From: Sphingobium sp. | GTDB taxonomy: Bacteria > Pseudomonadota > Alphaproteobacteria > Sphingomonadales > Sphingomonadaceae | Length of the DNA: 64,000 bases | Direction: 5' to 3' | Assembly (NCBI GenBank): GCA_017745115.1 | Contig: JAGIAA010000011.1 | Span: forward strand, 4,506 to 68,505 | In this document: in pieces, positions 40,450-49,850 of the stretch | How the letters are laid out: every line of letters starts with the position of its first letter | Numbering within the stretch: position 1 is the first letter of the stretch | Notes under the pieces: generated by a model | Seen by the model: the letters and a program-made list of their open reading frames with translations, nothing else | Told to the model about the DNA's origin: nothing | Database searches by the model: none | Program-made: the position numbers and the translations under genes

Positions 40450-40815
40450 ATGTCGTACACGATAGACGTCCAGGACAACCCGCCGCTCCTCCGTGTCGTC
40501 ATGCGCGGGTTTTGGACGATGGATACGTTCAATGCCTATATGCGTGACTGCGGCGCGGCCATGCAGGCGCTCGTTGCCCGCCATGGGCGCTTTGATATGC
40601 TCAGCGAATGCAACGGCTTTCCCGTTCAGGGGCCGGATGTCTCCGCGGGGTTCGAGCGTCTCAAGGAAATGGGCAACCAGACCCCGCAGAATCGCATCGC
40701 GGTCGTGACTTCGAGCGCACTCGGCCGCTTGCAGGCCGAGCGTCTCGTCGGAAATCCGCACAGCCGGATTTTCGGAAGCGAGGCCGCGGCGCTCGAATGG
40801 CTCGGCCTCGATTGA
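40450..40815 (+). CDS. SpoIIAA/STAS-like protein
   Basis: A 121-residue protein with a beta-alpha pattern of SpoIIAA-like domains: YTIDVQDNPPLLRVVMRGFW, a central helix with MLSECNGFPVQGPD, IAVVTSSALGRLQAERLVG and SEAAALEWLG at the C-terminus. Such small proteins may bind lipids or partners; function here is unknown. It is probably in one operon with the hemerythrin-like gene upstream. A short CCGCC/GGCGG hairpin follows it. Confidence 0.7.
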   Translation: MSYTIDVQDNPPLLRVVMRGFWTMDTFNAYMRDCGAAMQALVARHGRFDMLSECNGFPVQGPDVSAGFERLKEMGNQTPQNRIAVVTSSALGRLQAERLVGNPHSRIFGSEAAALEWLGLD

Positions 40816-40875
40816 CGAGCCGCCGCAAACGAAGGCGGTTTACTTCTTAACCTCTGGACGCTAGAGGCCCGCTCC

Positions 40876-42103
<1,228 letters not shown>

Positions 42104-42109
42104 TTACGT

Positions 42110-42137
42110 ATCGGAGGCGTCGTACGGCGCCTCCGAT
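42110..42137 (+). terminator. asd terminator hairpin
   Basis: Perfect 9-bp stem ATCGGAGGC / GCCTCCGAT with a 10-base loop, 7 bases after the asd stop. The T-run is weak (CCATTTT). Confidence 0.6.
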
Positions 42138-42254
42138 GACCCATTTTGAGGCAGAAATCTGCCGTGCCCGCTCTGTGTATCATTTTAATCATTCCCGCTG
42201 CGGAACCAATGCCTCCCCAAACTGTTTCGGACGCGTTCTTTGGGAGGACTGTTT

Positions 42255-42884
42255 ATGAGGATCGGGATAGTTGTGTCCGCTGCGGCTCTTGCTGCCGCGG
42301 CGATACCTTCGCATGCGGCAACGCTTTACAGTGATTTGGGTCCGACCGGCCCGGCCGAATCGCCGAGCTCTTACGCCTTCATCGCGGCGAGCAGCGGCGG
42401 CAATGGCGCACTCAGCTTCACGATCCACGGCTATAACAGCCTTGATGGCGTCAATATCTATGAGGACGATTTCACCCTCGCCCTCAATAGCTCGCCGATC
42501 CTCCAGCTTTCCTATGATCTGGGCGGCGGCGGCGGCAATGCCATTTTCACCAACACCTACGGGGCCACGGTGTCGTCGCGCTACGATGCGGGCGGTCACT
42601 GGGCGATCGACGTCAGCATCGCGACGCTGCCGCTCCTCACCGGGAATAACAGCTTCGTTTTCGCCTATGTGAGCCCGACCGGCGATGCGCTGGGCGGGAC
42701 CGGACAGCATTTCGGCCCGCAGGGCCTGGGCGATGAAGGCTGGGGCCTCAGCAACATCCTGCTCACCGGCAATGCGGCGGTCGCGCCCGTTCCGGAACCC
42801 GCAAGCTGGGCCCTGATGATCGGTGGCATCGCGCTGGCAGGGTGCGTGATGCGCCGCCGCAAGGTAGCGATCAGTTTCGCCTGA
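42255..42884 (+). CDS. PEPxxWA-CTERM sorting-domain protein
   Basis: A 209-residue exported protein: signal peptide (RIGIVVSAAALAAAAIPSHA), a Gly/Ser/Asn-rich beta domain (YNSLDGVNIYEDDFTLALN), and a C-terminal sorting signal PVPEPASWALMIGG, hydrophobic helix, then MRRRK. The last matches the PEP-CTERM system, in which an exosortase cleaves and anchors or releases the protein in extracellular polysaccharide contexts. GGGAGGA precedes ATG 42255. A similar gene is at 57139-57882. No exosortase gene is in the window. Confidence 0.9.
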   Translation: MRIGIVVSAAALAAAAIPSHAATLYSDLGPTGPAESPSSYAFIAASSGGNGALSFTIHGYNSLDGVNIYEDDFTLALNSSPILQLSYDLGGGGGNAIFTNTYGATVSSRYDAGGHWAIDVSIATLPLLTGNNSFVFAYVSPTGDALGGTGQHFGPQGLGDEGWGLSNILLTGNAAVAPVPEPASWALMIGGIALAGCVMRRRKVAISFA

Positions 42885-42907
42885 TCCCGGCGACTTCGCA
42901 ATAAAGG

Positions 42908-42934
42908 AAAAGCCCCGGATATTCCGGGGCTTTT
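42908..42934. terminator. bidirectional terminator
   Basis: AAAAGCCCCGG, loop ATATT, CCGGGGCTTTT: a perfect stem flanked by A- and T-runs. It serves the PEP-CTERM gene and the convergent GGDEF gene. Confidence 0.95.
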
Positions 42935-42937
42935 GAT

Positions 42938-43921
42938 TCAGGCTGCGAGCTTGCAGACAGTCCTGTTCCGGCCGGTGCGCTTGGCTTCGTAGAGGAGGTC
43001 GTCCGCCTCGCGCAGGGCTTCCTGCGGATCGGTCTCCGTCACGGCGATACCCGCCGAGAAGGTGACCTGGCCGATCGGCTCGTCCGTGTCGCGCACGCGG
43101 AAATGGCGTTGGCTGAGCGCAGTCCTTGCCCGTTCGACGAGCTCGAAGGCCGAAGCCGCGTCCGTCTCGGGCAGCACGACGACGAACTCCTCGCCACCGA
43201 AGCGGCCGACCGTGTGGGGAGTGAGCGTCTCCGCCAGCGTTTCCGCGACGACCTTGAGCACGCGGTCGCCGACGGCATGGCCATATTTGTCGTTGATCGC
43301 CTTGAAGTGGTCGATGTCGCAGAAGGCGACCGACAGGAGCCGGCCGGCTTCCGCGATCTTTTCCAGTTCGCGATCGACGGCGCGGCGATTGGGGAGATTG
43401 GTGAGCGCGTCGCGGGTCGCATCGTCGCGCGCCGCGTCCAGATCGTGCTTCAGCCGCTCGGTCTCCTTGCAGGTCTCCGCAAGCTTCCTTTCCATGGCCG
43501 TCGTGCGCACGATCATCGACCGGATGACACCGCCCAATTCCTCATGGCCGCCGATCTTGCAGGCGCTTTCCTCGAGATCCTTGCTGAAATGCCCGGTGTC
43601 GCGCGCTGCGGTCGCGGTCAGCTCGGCAAAGCTCAGCATCTGGTGGCGCAGGTGGGCTTGGTGCTGGTCCAGCAAGGCATTCATGCTGGCTGCACTACTG
43701 GCTTCGCTGGGCGCCCGCTCCATGAGGTCGTCGACCTCCTTCTGGACCAGGCGCACGCCACCGTCGATCATGCCGTCAACGGTCTTGCGGAGCCAGCCGT
43801 TGGCGCCGGTCACATAAAGATAGGCAAAGGCATAGTTGGACGGTGTCGGATCAAGCATATGACCGTCCAGGAAGCGCAGAGCTTCCTCCGCGATCTTCCG
43901 ATTCGCACTCTTCTTGCTCAC
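42938..43921 (-). CDS. GGDEF diguanylate cyclase
   Basis: A 327-residue soluble protein. An N-terminal helical region (residues 1-160, including a coiled coil near 130-165) precedes a GGDEF domain: DALTNLPNRRAVDREL, FCDIDHFKAINDKYGHAVGD, VGRFGGEEFVVVLPETD (active-site GGEEF at 242-246) and VTFSAGIAVTE. The residues five before the site read LTPH rather than RxxD, so product inhibition through an I-site is not expected. It makes cyclic di-GMP from two GTP. No transmembrane segment is seen. The input signal is unknown. Confidence 0.92.
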   Translation of the reverse strand: MSKKSANRKIAEEALRFLDGHMLDPTPSNYAFAYLYVTGANGWLRKTVDGMIDGGVRLVQKEVDDLMERAPSEASSAASMNALLDQHQAHLRHQMLSFAELTATAARDTGHFSKDLEESACKIGGHEELGGVIRSMIVRTTAMERKLAETCKETERLKHDLDAARDDATRDALTNLPNRRAVDRELEKIAEAGRLLSVAFCDIDHFKAINDKYGHAVGDRVLKVVAETLAETLTPHTVGRFGGEEFVVVLPETDAASAFELVERARTALSQRHFRVRDTDEPIGQVTFSAGIAVTETDPQEALREADDLLYEAKRTGRNRTVCKLAA

Positions 43922-44116
43922 TTCATTCTCCCCGGACTGAGCAAGATTACCGATAGTGCGCGTTCGTTGAGGATGCCTTAACTGGTAGGCATATTATGAA
44001 ACAGGATTCGCATTTCCCGCGGCAATTTTCACTCCGGCGCACCCGCCTCTGGACAGGTACGGGCAGCGGTCGATAGGACCGCGCTTCGATTCACCCCTTC
44101 CGGAGATTTCATTTCT

Positions 44117-44359
44117 ATGAGCGACACCGCTATCGCCGCCGACCAGCTGCGCCTCTTCATCGAACGCATCGAACGCCTTGAGGAAGAGAAGAAGGGCATC
44201 GCCGACGATATTCGCGACGTCTATTCGGAAGCCAAGTCGACCGGCTATGATGCCAAGACGATGCGCGCCATCGTCCGCTTGCGGAAAATGGAGAAGCATG
44301 ACCGGATGGAGGCCGAGGCGCTGCTCGAAACATATAAGGCCGCGCTCGGACTCGACTGA
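44117..44359 (+). CDS. gapR: DUF2312/GapR-family nucleoid protein
   Basis: An 80-residue helical protein: [40 protein letters not shown] and [20 protein letters not shown]. This matches GapR (DUF2312/UPF0335) of Caulobacter and its relatives, which binds overtwisted DNA ahead of replication and transcription forks and stimulates topoisomerases. It heads a small run with ybjQ-like and SDR genes. Confidence 0.9.
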   Translation: MSDTAIAADQLRLFIERIERLEEEKKGIADDIRDVYSEAKSTGYDAKTMRAIVRLRKMEKHDRMEAEALLETYKAALGLD

Positions 44360-44395
44360 GGTCTCGCGCGGAAGACGAAGGAACGGGAGAGATTG

Positions 44396-44752
44396 ATGAG
44401 CCAGGGACCGTGGAGCTCGACCTCTGACAGCGAGATGATCGTCACCACCACGCACGGCATCGATGGCCGGCCGGTGCAGCATTATCTCGGCATCGTCTCC
44501 GGCGAAGTGATCGCCGGCGCGAATATCTTCCGTGATTTCCTGGCCGGCATCCGCGACATCGTGGGCGGCCGCTCGGCCGCCTATGAGGAGGTGCTCGAAG
44601 ACGCCCGCCAGAAAGCCATCTCGGAATTGCGCGCCCGCGCCGCCAAGATCGGTGCCAATGCCGTGATCGGCGTCGACATCGACTATGAGGTGCTCGGCAA
44701 GAGCGGCTCGATGCTGATGGTGTCGGCGACCGGCACGGCGGTGATCGTCTGA
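44396..44752 (+). CDS. YbjQ-family (DUF74) protein
   Basis: A 118-residue protein with the YbjQ pattern: [55 protein letters not shown] and [12 protein letters not shown]. Proteins of this family form pentamers and have no settled role. ATG 44396 follows GGGAGAG; a TTG just upstream is less likely. It ends one base before the next ATG. Confidence 0.9.
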   Translation: MSQGPWSSTSDSEMIVTTTHGIDGRPVQHYLGIVSGEVIAGANIFRDFLAGIRDIVGGRSAAYEEVLEDARQKAISELRARAAKIGANAVIGVDIDYEVLGKSGSMLMVSATGTAVIV

Positions 44753-44753
44753 C

Positions 44754-45506
44754 ATGACCGGACGCGTCGCCATCGTCACGGGCGCCGGCAGCGGCATCGG
44801 CCGCGCCGTCGCGCTCGTTCTGTCCGCCAAGGGCTACAAGCTGGTCCTCGCCGGCCGCCGGGCCGAGCCCCTTACCGAAACCGCCACGCTCTGCACCGAC
44901 GCCGCCGTACCGCCGCTCTGCGTCCCGACGGACGTCGCCGACGAAGCGTCGGTCGAGGCGCTGTTCGCGAAGGCGGTCGAGCATTTCGGCCGGGTCGACT
45001 TGCTCTTTAACAATGCCGGTGTGAACGGCGGCCGCTTCGGCATCGAGGATATGCCGCTCGACCGCTTCAAGGAGGTCGTCGATATCAACTTGACCGGCGT
45101 CTTCCTCTGCCTGCGCGAAGCGTTTCGCGTCATGAAGGCGCAGGAGCCGCGCGGCGGGCGCATCATCAACAATGGATCGATCTCCGCCTACAGCCCCCGC
45201 CCCGACACGGCGGCCTACTGCGGCAGCAAGCATGGCGTGCTCGGGCTCACCAAGATCGGCAGCCTCGAGGGGCGGCGCCATGACATCGCCGTTGGGCAGA
45301 TCGACATTGGCAATGCCGCGAGTGTCTTCTCGGAAGCCTTTGCCCGCGGCGTGCCGCAGGCGGACGGCTCGCTGCGGCCCGAACCTGTAATGGATGCGAG
45401 CGTCGTCGGCGAAAGCGTGGCCTATATGGACAGCCTGCCGATCGATGCGAACGTGCAGTTTCTCACGGTGATGCCGACCAAGATGCCGTTCATCGGGCGG
45501 GGATAA
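44754..45506 (+). CDS. short-chain dehydrogenase/reductase
   Basis: A 250-residue [23 protein letters not shown] (nucleotide loop), [11 protein letters not shown], catalytic Ser in [12 protein letters not shown] and YCGSKHG (Tyr-x3-Lys). ATG one base after the ybjQ stop. It lies downstream of gapR and ybjQ and probably shares their transcript. NAD(P)-dependent oxidoreduction of an alcohol or ketone is expected; the substrate is unknown. Confidence 0.85.
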   Translation: MTGRVAIVTGAGSGIGRAVALVLSAKGYKLVLAGRRAEPLTETATLCTDAAVPPLCVPTDVADEASVEALFAKAVEHFGRVDLLFNNAGVNGGRFGIEDMPLDRFKEVVDINLTGVFLCLREAFRVMKAQEPRGGRIINNGSISAYSPRPDTAAYCGSKHGVLGLTKIGSLEGRRHDIAVGQIDIGNAASVFSEAFARGVPQADGSLRPEPVMDASVVGESVAYMDSLPIDANVQFLTVMPTKMPFIGRG

Positions 45507-45526
45507 CGCCCGCTTCCATTCAAACA

Positions 45527-45634
45527 CCGTTCGTGCTGAGCTTGTCGAAGCACGTTCTCTTGTTCTTGAAGAAGGAAGGGAACGCCCTTCGACATTCGAG
45601 CGAGTTACGCGCCTCGCTCGAACAGGACGAACGG
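45527..45634. repeat. palindromic repeat, family A, inner palindrome in right arm
   Basis: Ends CCGTTCGTGCTG and ACGAACGG with GAGCTTGTCGAAG / CCCTTCGACA inside. Here the 28-bp inner palindrome (45595-45622, arms starting TTCGAGCGAG) lies in the right arm, the reverse of the copy at 14344-14447. It fills the gap before the GNAT gene and ends 10 bases before its ATG. Confidence 0.8.
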
Positions 45635-45644
45635 AAGTTTGGAT

Positions 45645-46139
45645 ATGAGTTTTTCAATTCGCCCAGCCACCCCCTCAGATGCCGCTCGCTGCGCCGAGAT
45701 TTACCGGCCGTTCGTCACCGACAATTGGGTGAGCTTCGAGACCGATCCGCCCGACGCGGCCGAAATGGCCGCGCGGATCGTCGCCTATTCGGCAAGCCAC
45801 GCCTGGCTGGTTGCCGAAGCTTCATCCGGCGTGATCGCCGGCTATGCCTATGGCAGCCCGCACCGCACCCGCGCCGCCTATGCGACCTCCGCCGATGTTG
45901 CGGTCTATGTCGATCCGGCCTTCGCTCGCCAGGGTATCGGCCGCATGCTCTATGAGGCGCTGTTTCCGCTCCTCAGGGACAAGTGGAGCCATGCCGCCTT
46001 TGCCGGCATCGCCCTGCCCAATCCGGGCAGCATCGGCCTGCACGAGGCAATGGGTTTCACGCCGATCGGCGTCTATCGCGAAGTCGGCTGGAAGATGGAC
46101 GGCTGGCGCGATGTCGGATGGTGGCAGCGCCTGCTCTAA
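45645..46139 (+). CDS. GNAT N-acetyltransferase, phosphinothricin-type
   Basis: A 164-residue acyltransferase. FSIRPATPSDAARCAEIYRP opens the fold, VSFETDPPDAAEMAARI follows, VDPAFARQGIGRMLYEAL is the acetyl-CoA loop (Q/RxxGxG/A) and GFTPIGVYREVGWKMDGWRD is the C-terminal pattern of methionine-sulfoximine/phosphinothricin N-acetyltransferases. It would acetylate a small amine such as methionine sulfoximine; the natural substrate is unknown. The ATG follows the palindromic repeat. Its end overlaps the convergent small gene by four bases. Confidence 0.88.
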   Translation: MSFSIRPATPSDAARCAEIYRPFVTDNWVSFETDPPDAAEMAARIVAYSASHAWLVAEASSGVIAGYAYGSPHRTRAAYATSADVAVYVDPAFARQGIGRMLYEALFPLLRDKWSHAAFAGIALPNPGSIGLHEAMGFTPIGVYREVGWKMDGWRDVGWWQRLL

Positions 46140-46435
46140 GAGCCCGGGGTCGCATGCCAGCCGCCGCCGTCGATCCGGGCGTTCCCCGTCCGGTCGATCC
46201 ACGCATCATCCCGAAGCTGCTGCCACCGGCACGTGAAGCCTCTTGCCGCTTCCGCGCAGCGGAGTGAGCGGATGTCGCTCGCAGCGACCCTGCCGGTGCC
46301 GGTTTTCGAGAGTGCCTCCGCCAGCTCCGCGCGGCTCGGCCCCGTGCTCCGCTGGCTCCAGGCCAGGACGATCCCCACGAGAAGCGCGATCGCCAGCGCC
46401 GGCAGCGCCTTCAGCGATCCGGGCGTGCCGCTCAC
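46136..46435 (-). CDS. small single-pass membrane protein
   Basis: A 99-residue product with an N-terminal hydrophobic segment (LPALAIALLVGIVLAWS), then a soluble part with two cysteines (SLRCAEAARGFTCRWQQL) able to form a disulphide. It is probably anchored in the inner membrane with the domain outside. Family not recognised. It ends the run that starts with the O-methyltransferase. Confidence 0.6.
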   Translation of the reverse strand: MSGTPGSLKALPALAIALLVGIVLAWSQRSTGPSRAELAEALSKTGTGRVAASDIRSLRCAEAARGFTCRWQQLRDDAWIDRTGNARIDGGGWHATPGS

Positions 46436-46440
46436 GGCCT

Positions 46441-47106
46441 TCAGCCCGGCTCGTAGCGGCTGATCTCGATGCCTTGGCCGACCGGCAGGAGTACGCTCGT
46501 GATGCCTGGCTTGGCGCGAACGGCGCGGCCGTAACGGTCCACCTCCGGACCGCCCGGGACGATCATATTGTCCGCGACGATGATCGCGCCCGGGCTGAGC
46601 CGTGGAAAGAAGGCCTCCAGGCAGGGAACGTACATGTCCTTCCAGAGATCGAGCAGGATGAGGTCGAACGTGCCCGGCAGACTCTCGATCAGGCTGACCG
46701 CGTCCCCGACCAGGAAATCGACATGCTCGGCTAGGCCCGCCCGCTCCGCCATTTCGCGCGCGTGGTTCGACTTGTAGTCGTGCAGTTCCAGCGTCGTCAG
46801 CCGGCCCCCGGTGGCGCGCGCCGCTTCGGCGAGCCAGATGCCCGAATAGCCATAGGACGTCCCGATCTCGAGGATGCGCGGCGTCTCCAGGCTCTTGGCA
46901 AGGATGTTGATGAGGATGCCGACCTCCTCGCCGACCGTCAGCAGCTGCGTATCGCGCCAGCCGATGCCCTGCATCAGTGTCGGATTCTCCTGCCGGGCGC
47001 GGCGCTCGTCGGCGATACGGGCATTATAGAGATCGAGCACGGCGAGGATCTTTTCGTCGGTGATGATGCTCGTGGCATTGCTCGGCTGCGCCTGCACGTC
47101 GCTCAT
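46441..47106 (-). CDS. class I SAM-dependent O-methyltransferase
   Basis: A 221-residue enzyme of the catechol/caffeoyl-CoA O-methyltransferase type: PRILEIGTSYGYSGIWLAEA (SAM motif I with the YGYS loop), LTTLELHDYKSNHAREM, DLILLDLWKDMYVPCLEAF (DLW metal motif) and AIIVADNMIVPGG. Such enzymes methylate ring hydroxyl groups of catechols or small acceptors. It follows the epimerase gene by 14 bases on the same strand and is likely co-expressed with it. Confidence 0.85.
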   Translation of the reverse strand: MSDVQAQPSNATSIITDEKILAVLDLYNARIADERRARQENPTLMQGIGWRDTQLLTVGEEVGILINILAKSLETPRILEIGTSYGYSGIWLAEAARATGGRLTTLELHDYKSNHAREMAERAGLAEHVDFLVGDAVSLIESLPGTFDLILLDLWKDMYVPCLEAFFPRLSPGAIIVADNMIVPGGPEVDRYGRAVRAKPGITSVLLPVGQGIEISRYEPG

Positions 47107-47120
47107 CTCTTATGCTCCTT

Positions 47121-48101
47121 TCAATCGACCGGATAAGGTCCTTCGGCGAAGACCTCGTCATGATAGCCCTTGGCGCCGATCGCCCGAGCAAGGTCGCTTC
47201 GGAAATCCTGCCCGTTCTTAAGGCATTGCAGGCCGTTCTTGAAGTCGTACCGCGGCGTCCAGCCGAGGTCCGTCCGTGCCCGGACATTGCTGTAGACCCG
47301 GTCGATCCGGTCGAGGAACGACCAGCCGCGCGCCTCGAACACCGCTTCCACCTCTGGGAAGAGACGCGTGATGACCGATCGCGCGTCGCGATGCAGTTCG
47401 CCCAGATCCGCCTGCGAAAAAGGCGTGGTTGCCGAGACGATATAGCGCCCGAAACCGATCGCGCTTGCCCGCTCCAGCGCCGCCAGATGCGCGCTTGCCA
47501 TGTCGGCGATATCGCCGCGCCGGTAGAGCAGCTCGAGCAGCTGGATATTGTCGCGGGTGAACCTCGTGCGCGTCGTTTCCTGGTCGTCGTCTTCGGGAAA
47601 GAAGCGCGACGTGCGCAGGATGATCGTCGGCAAGCGATGCTTGCTCGCGAACATCTCGCAGAGATGCTCGGCCGCAAGCTTGGTTGCGCCATAGATGTTC
47701 TTCGGGATCGGCATGACATCTTCGTCGATCCAGACCGCCGGGTCGCTCGGCCCCGGCTTCATGGCATTGCCGAAGGTGCTGGTCGTGCTGGTGAACACGA
47801 AGGCCTCGACGCCCTGCCGCACCGCTTCTTCCAGCAACGCCAGCGTGCCGCTCACATTGGTATCGATGAAGTCCTGCGCGCTGTGGGTGGCGACGTGCGG
47901 CTTGTGCAACGTTGCACAGTGCAGGACGGCTGTCACGCCTGCCATCGCCGCGCGCACGGTCTCGCGATCGGCGACGGAGCCAATGATGTCGGTATAGGGC
48001 GATGCCTTGATATCGAGCCCGCGTGCCGGCCTTCCCTTTGCCCGCAGCAGCCGCAGCAGTGCCTCGCCCAAATGGCCGGCACTGCCCGTCACCAAGATCA
48101 T
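47121..48101 (-). CDS. NAD-dependent epimerase/dehydratase (extended SDR)
   Basis: A 326-residue extended short-chain dehydrogenase: MILVTGSAGHLGEALLRLL (TGxxGxxG nucleotide loop), VLHCATLHKPH, TSTTSTFG and NIYGATKLAAEHLC with the catalytic YxxxK. Members epimerise, dehydrate or reduce nucleotide sugars or small acids. Here it pairs with the O-methyltransferase 14 bases downstream. The substrate is not clear from sequence. Confidence 0.85.
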   Translation of the reverse strand: MILVTGSAGHLGEALLRLLRAKGRPARGLDIKASPYTDIIGSVADRETVRAAMAGVTAVLHCATLHKPHVATHSAQDFIDTNVSGTLALLEEAVRQGVEAFVFTSTTSTFGNAMKPGPSDPAVWIDEDVMPIPKNIYGATKLAAEHLCEMFASKHRLPTIILRTSRFFPEDDDQETTRTRFTRDNIQLLELLYRRGDIADMASAHLAALERASAIGFGRYIVSATTPFSQADLGELHRDARSVITRLFPEVEAVFEARGWSFLDRIDRVYSNVRARTDLGWTPRYDFKNGLQCLKNGQDFRSDLARAIGAKGYHDEVFAEGPYPVD

Positions 48102-48129
48102 CCCGTTCCCCTTTTTGCGTGTTCCCGGA

Positions 48130-48690
48130 TCAATCCGGCGCTTTGGCGACGGCGACCAGCGCGGGGCGCAGGAGCCGGTCCTTGATCGTGTAGCCCGCCT
48201 GAAGCTCCTGCACGATCGTCCCGGACGGAGCGTCCGCCGACGGCACTTCGATCATCGCCTGGTGCCTGTTCGGGTCGAGCACTTCGCCCATCGACTCGAA
48301 CTTCTCGATGCCATGCTTGCGGAAGGCGCTTTCCAGCTCCTTGGCGGTCGCTTCGAGTCCGGTCACGAGGCCCTTGAACTTCTCGTCGTCGCGCAGCTCG
48401 ATCGGGATGGTGCCCAGCGCACGCGCCAGATTGTCGGCAACCGAGAGCACGTCGCGTGCCATCGCGGTCGCTGCATAAGCGCGCGCGTCCTGCAGCTCCT
48501 TCTCCAGGCGGCGGCGGACATTCTGCGTGTCCGCCATCGCATAGAGGCTTTCCTGCTTGGCGGTCTCGAGCGCGGCTTCGAGCGCCGCGATCCGCGTCTG
48601 CGCATCGTCCGCGCCTGCATTCGGCGCCTCGGCGGCTGGGGCTTCGTTCATCGCTTCGCTTTCGTCGTTCACGTCGCTCATATCTTCCAT
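48130..48690 (-). CDS. grpE: nucleotide exchange factor GrpE
   Basis: A 186-residue protein with an acidic N-terminus, a long coiled coil (about residues 30-80) and the C-terminal beta domain: ADTQNVRRRLEKELQDARAY, FESMGEVLDPNRHQAMIE and GTIVQELQAGYTIKDRLLRP are the family signatures. It exchanges ADP for ATP on DnaK and acts as a thermosensor. It is 25 bases downstream of hrcA on the same strand. No CIRCE element is seen upstream. Confidence 0.96.
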   Translation of the reverse strand: MEDMSDVNDESEAMNEAPAAEAPNAGADDAQTRIAALEAALETAKQESLYAMADTQNVRRRLEKELQDARAYAATAMARDVLSVADNLARALGTIPIELRDDEKFKGLVTGLEATAKELESAFRKHGIEKFESMGEVLDPNRHQAMIEVPSADAPSGTIVQELQAGYTIKDRLLRPALVAVAKAPD

Positions 48691-48715
48691 CGTTTGTCCG
48701 GTTATTCCGTTCCGC

Positions 48716-49759
48716 TCATTGCATCAGGCGAGACAGGGTCTGGGCCGTAAAGTCCACCATGGGGACGACCCGCGCATAGTTCAACCTTGTCGGGCCGATC
48801 ACGCCGACCACGCCGACGACCTGGCCGCCCGGCCCACGGTAAGGCGCGGCTATGACCGAAGAACCGCTCAGGGAAAAGAGCTTGTTCTCCGATCCGATGA
48901 AAATCCGCGTCGCCGCCCCCGTGCGCGCGCTGTCGAGCAGGCGCGCGATCTCGCTCTTGCCTTCAAGCTCTTCGAGCAGCTGGCGCACGCGCTCCAGGTC
49001 ACCCGCGGCCTGTGCGTCGATGAGATTGGCCTGGCCACGCACGATCAGCACGGGGCGATCCGCCGTATCGCGGCTCCACGCCGCGAGCCCTCGTGCCACG
49101 AGGTCGCGCGAGGCTTCGTCCAGCGCATGCTCATCGTCTTCGATCTGGCGTGCCAGCAGGGCCTGCGCCTCGAAAAGCGTGCGGCCGGAGAGATGTGCGG
49201 TCAGATAATTCGCCGCCTCCGCCAGCATGGACGGGGTCGTCCCTGGCACCAGCTCGACAACGCGGTTCTCGACGCTGCCGTCCGTTCCGACCAGGACCGC
49301 AAGCGCCTGCGTGTTCGAGAGCCAGGCGAAACCGAACTGCTTCACGACGGCTTCGCGGCGCGGCACCATGACGAGTCCGGCACAGGCCGACAGGCCGGAG
49401 AGCAAGGCGGATGCGGTGTTGAGTGCGTTTTCGATAGGCCCCTCGCCACTAAGCTCGCGCTCGATCGTGCGGCGATCCTCCTCGCTTGGCTCGGCAACCT
49501 GCATCATCGCGTCGACGAACAGGCGCAGGCCCGTCTCGGTCGGCATCCGACCCGCCGAGGTATGCGGCGCCGCGAGCAGCCCGGCTTCCTCCAGATCCTG
49601 CATCACATTGCGGATCGAAGCCGGTGAGAGATTGAGGCCGGGCAGGCGGCTGATCGTGCGCGAGCCGACCGGCGCGCCTTGGCCCAGATAGGACTCGACG
49701 ACGAGCCGGAAGATGTCGCGCGCACGGTCTGAAAGGGCGAGCAGAGGCTGATCGGACAT
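48716..49759 (-). CDS. hrcA: heat-inducible transcription repressor HrcA
   Basis: A 347-residue repressor. The N-terminal winged helix has ARDIFRLVVESYLGQGAPVG, SRTISRLPGLNLSPASIRNVMQDLEEAGLL and PHTSAGRMPTETGLRLFVD, all classical HrcA motifs, and the C-terminal part ends GVVGVIGPTRLNYARVVPMV. It binds CIRCE (TTAGCACTC-N9-GAGTGCTAA) upstream of chaperone genes; I did not find that sequence here, so its targets are elsewhere. It heads hrcA-grpE. In many alphaproteobacteria rph is the divergent neighbour; here a three-gene cassette intervenes. Confidence 0.95.
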   Translation of the reverse strand: MSDQPLLALSDRARDIFRLVVESYLGQGAPVGSRTISRLPGLNLSPASIRNVMQDLEEAGLLAAPHTSAGRMPTETGLRLFVDAMMQVAEPSEEDRRTIERELSGEGPIENALNTASALLSGLSACAGLVMVPRREAVVKQFGFAWLSNTQALAVLVGTDGSVENRVVELVPGTTPSMLAEAANYLTAHLSGRTLFEAQALLARQIEDDEHALDEASRDLVARGLAAWSRDTADRPVLIVRGQANLIDAQAAGDLERVRQLLEELEGKSEIARLLDSARTGAATRIFIGSENKLFSLSGSSVIAAPYRGPGGQVVGVVGVIGPTRLNYARVVPMVDFTAQTLSRLMQ

Positions 49760-49850
49760 CGCTCTTAGCTAGGTGTTCACTGGACATTCCTCAACCGGGA
49801 AGTAGAGCTTTGCCTGTTGAAGGGATTGGCTGGACGGGGGGACGTTGACC

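Noticed and set aside
45533..45955. 140-codon frame overlapping the repeat and the GNAT gene
   Set aside because: It begins inside a palindromic repeat and runs out of frame through the GNAT coding region.
48691..49850. Search for a CIRCE element near hrcA and grpE
   Set aside because: The gaps at 48691-48715 and 49760-49850 contain no TTAGCACTC / GAGTGCTAA pair.
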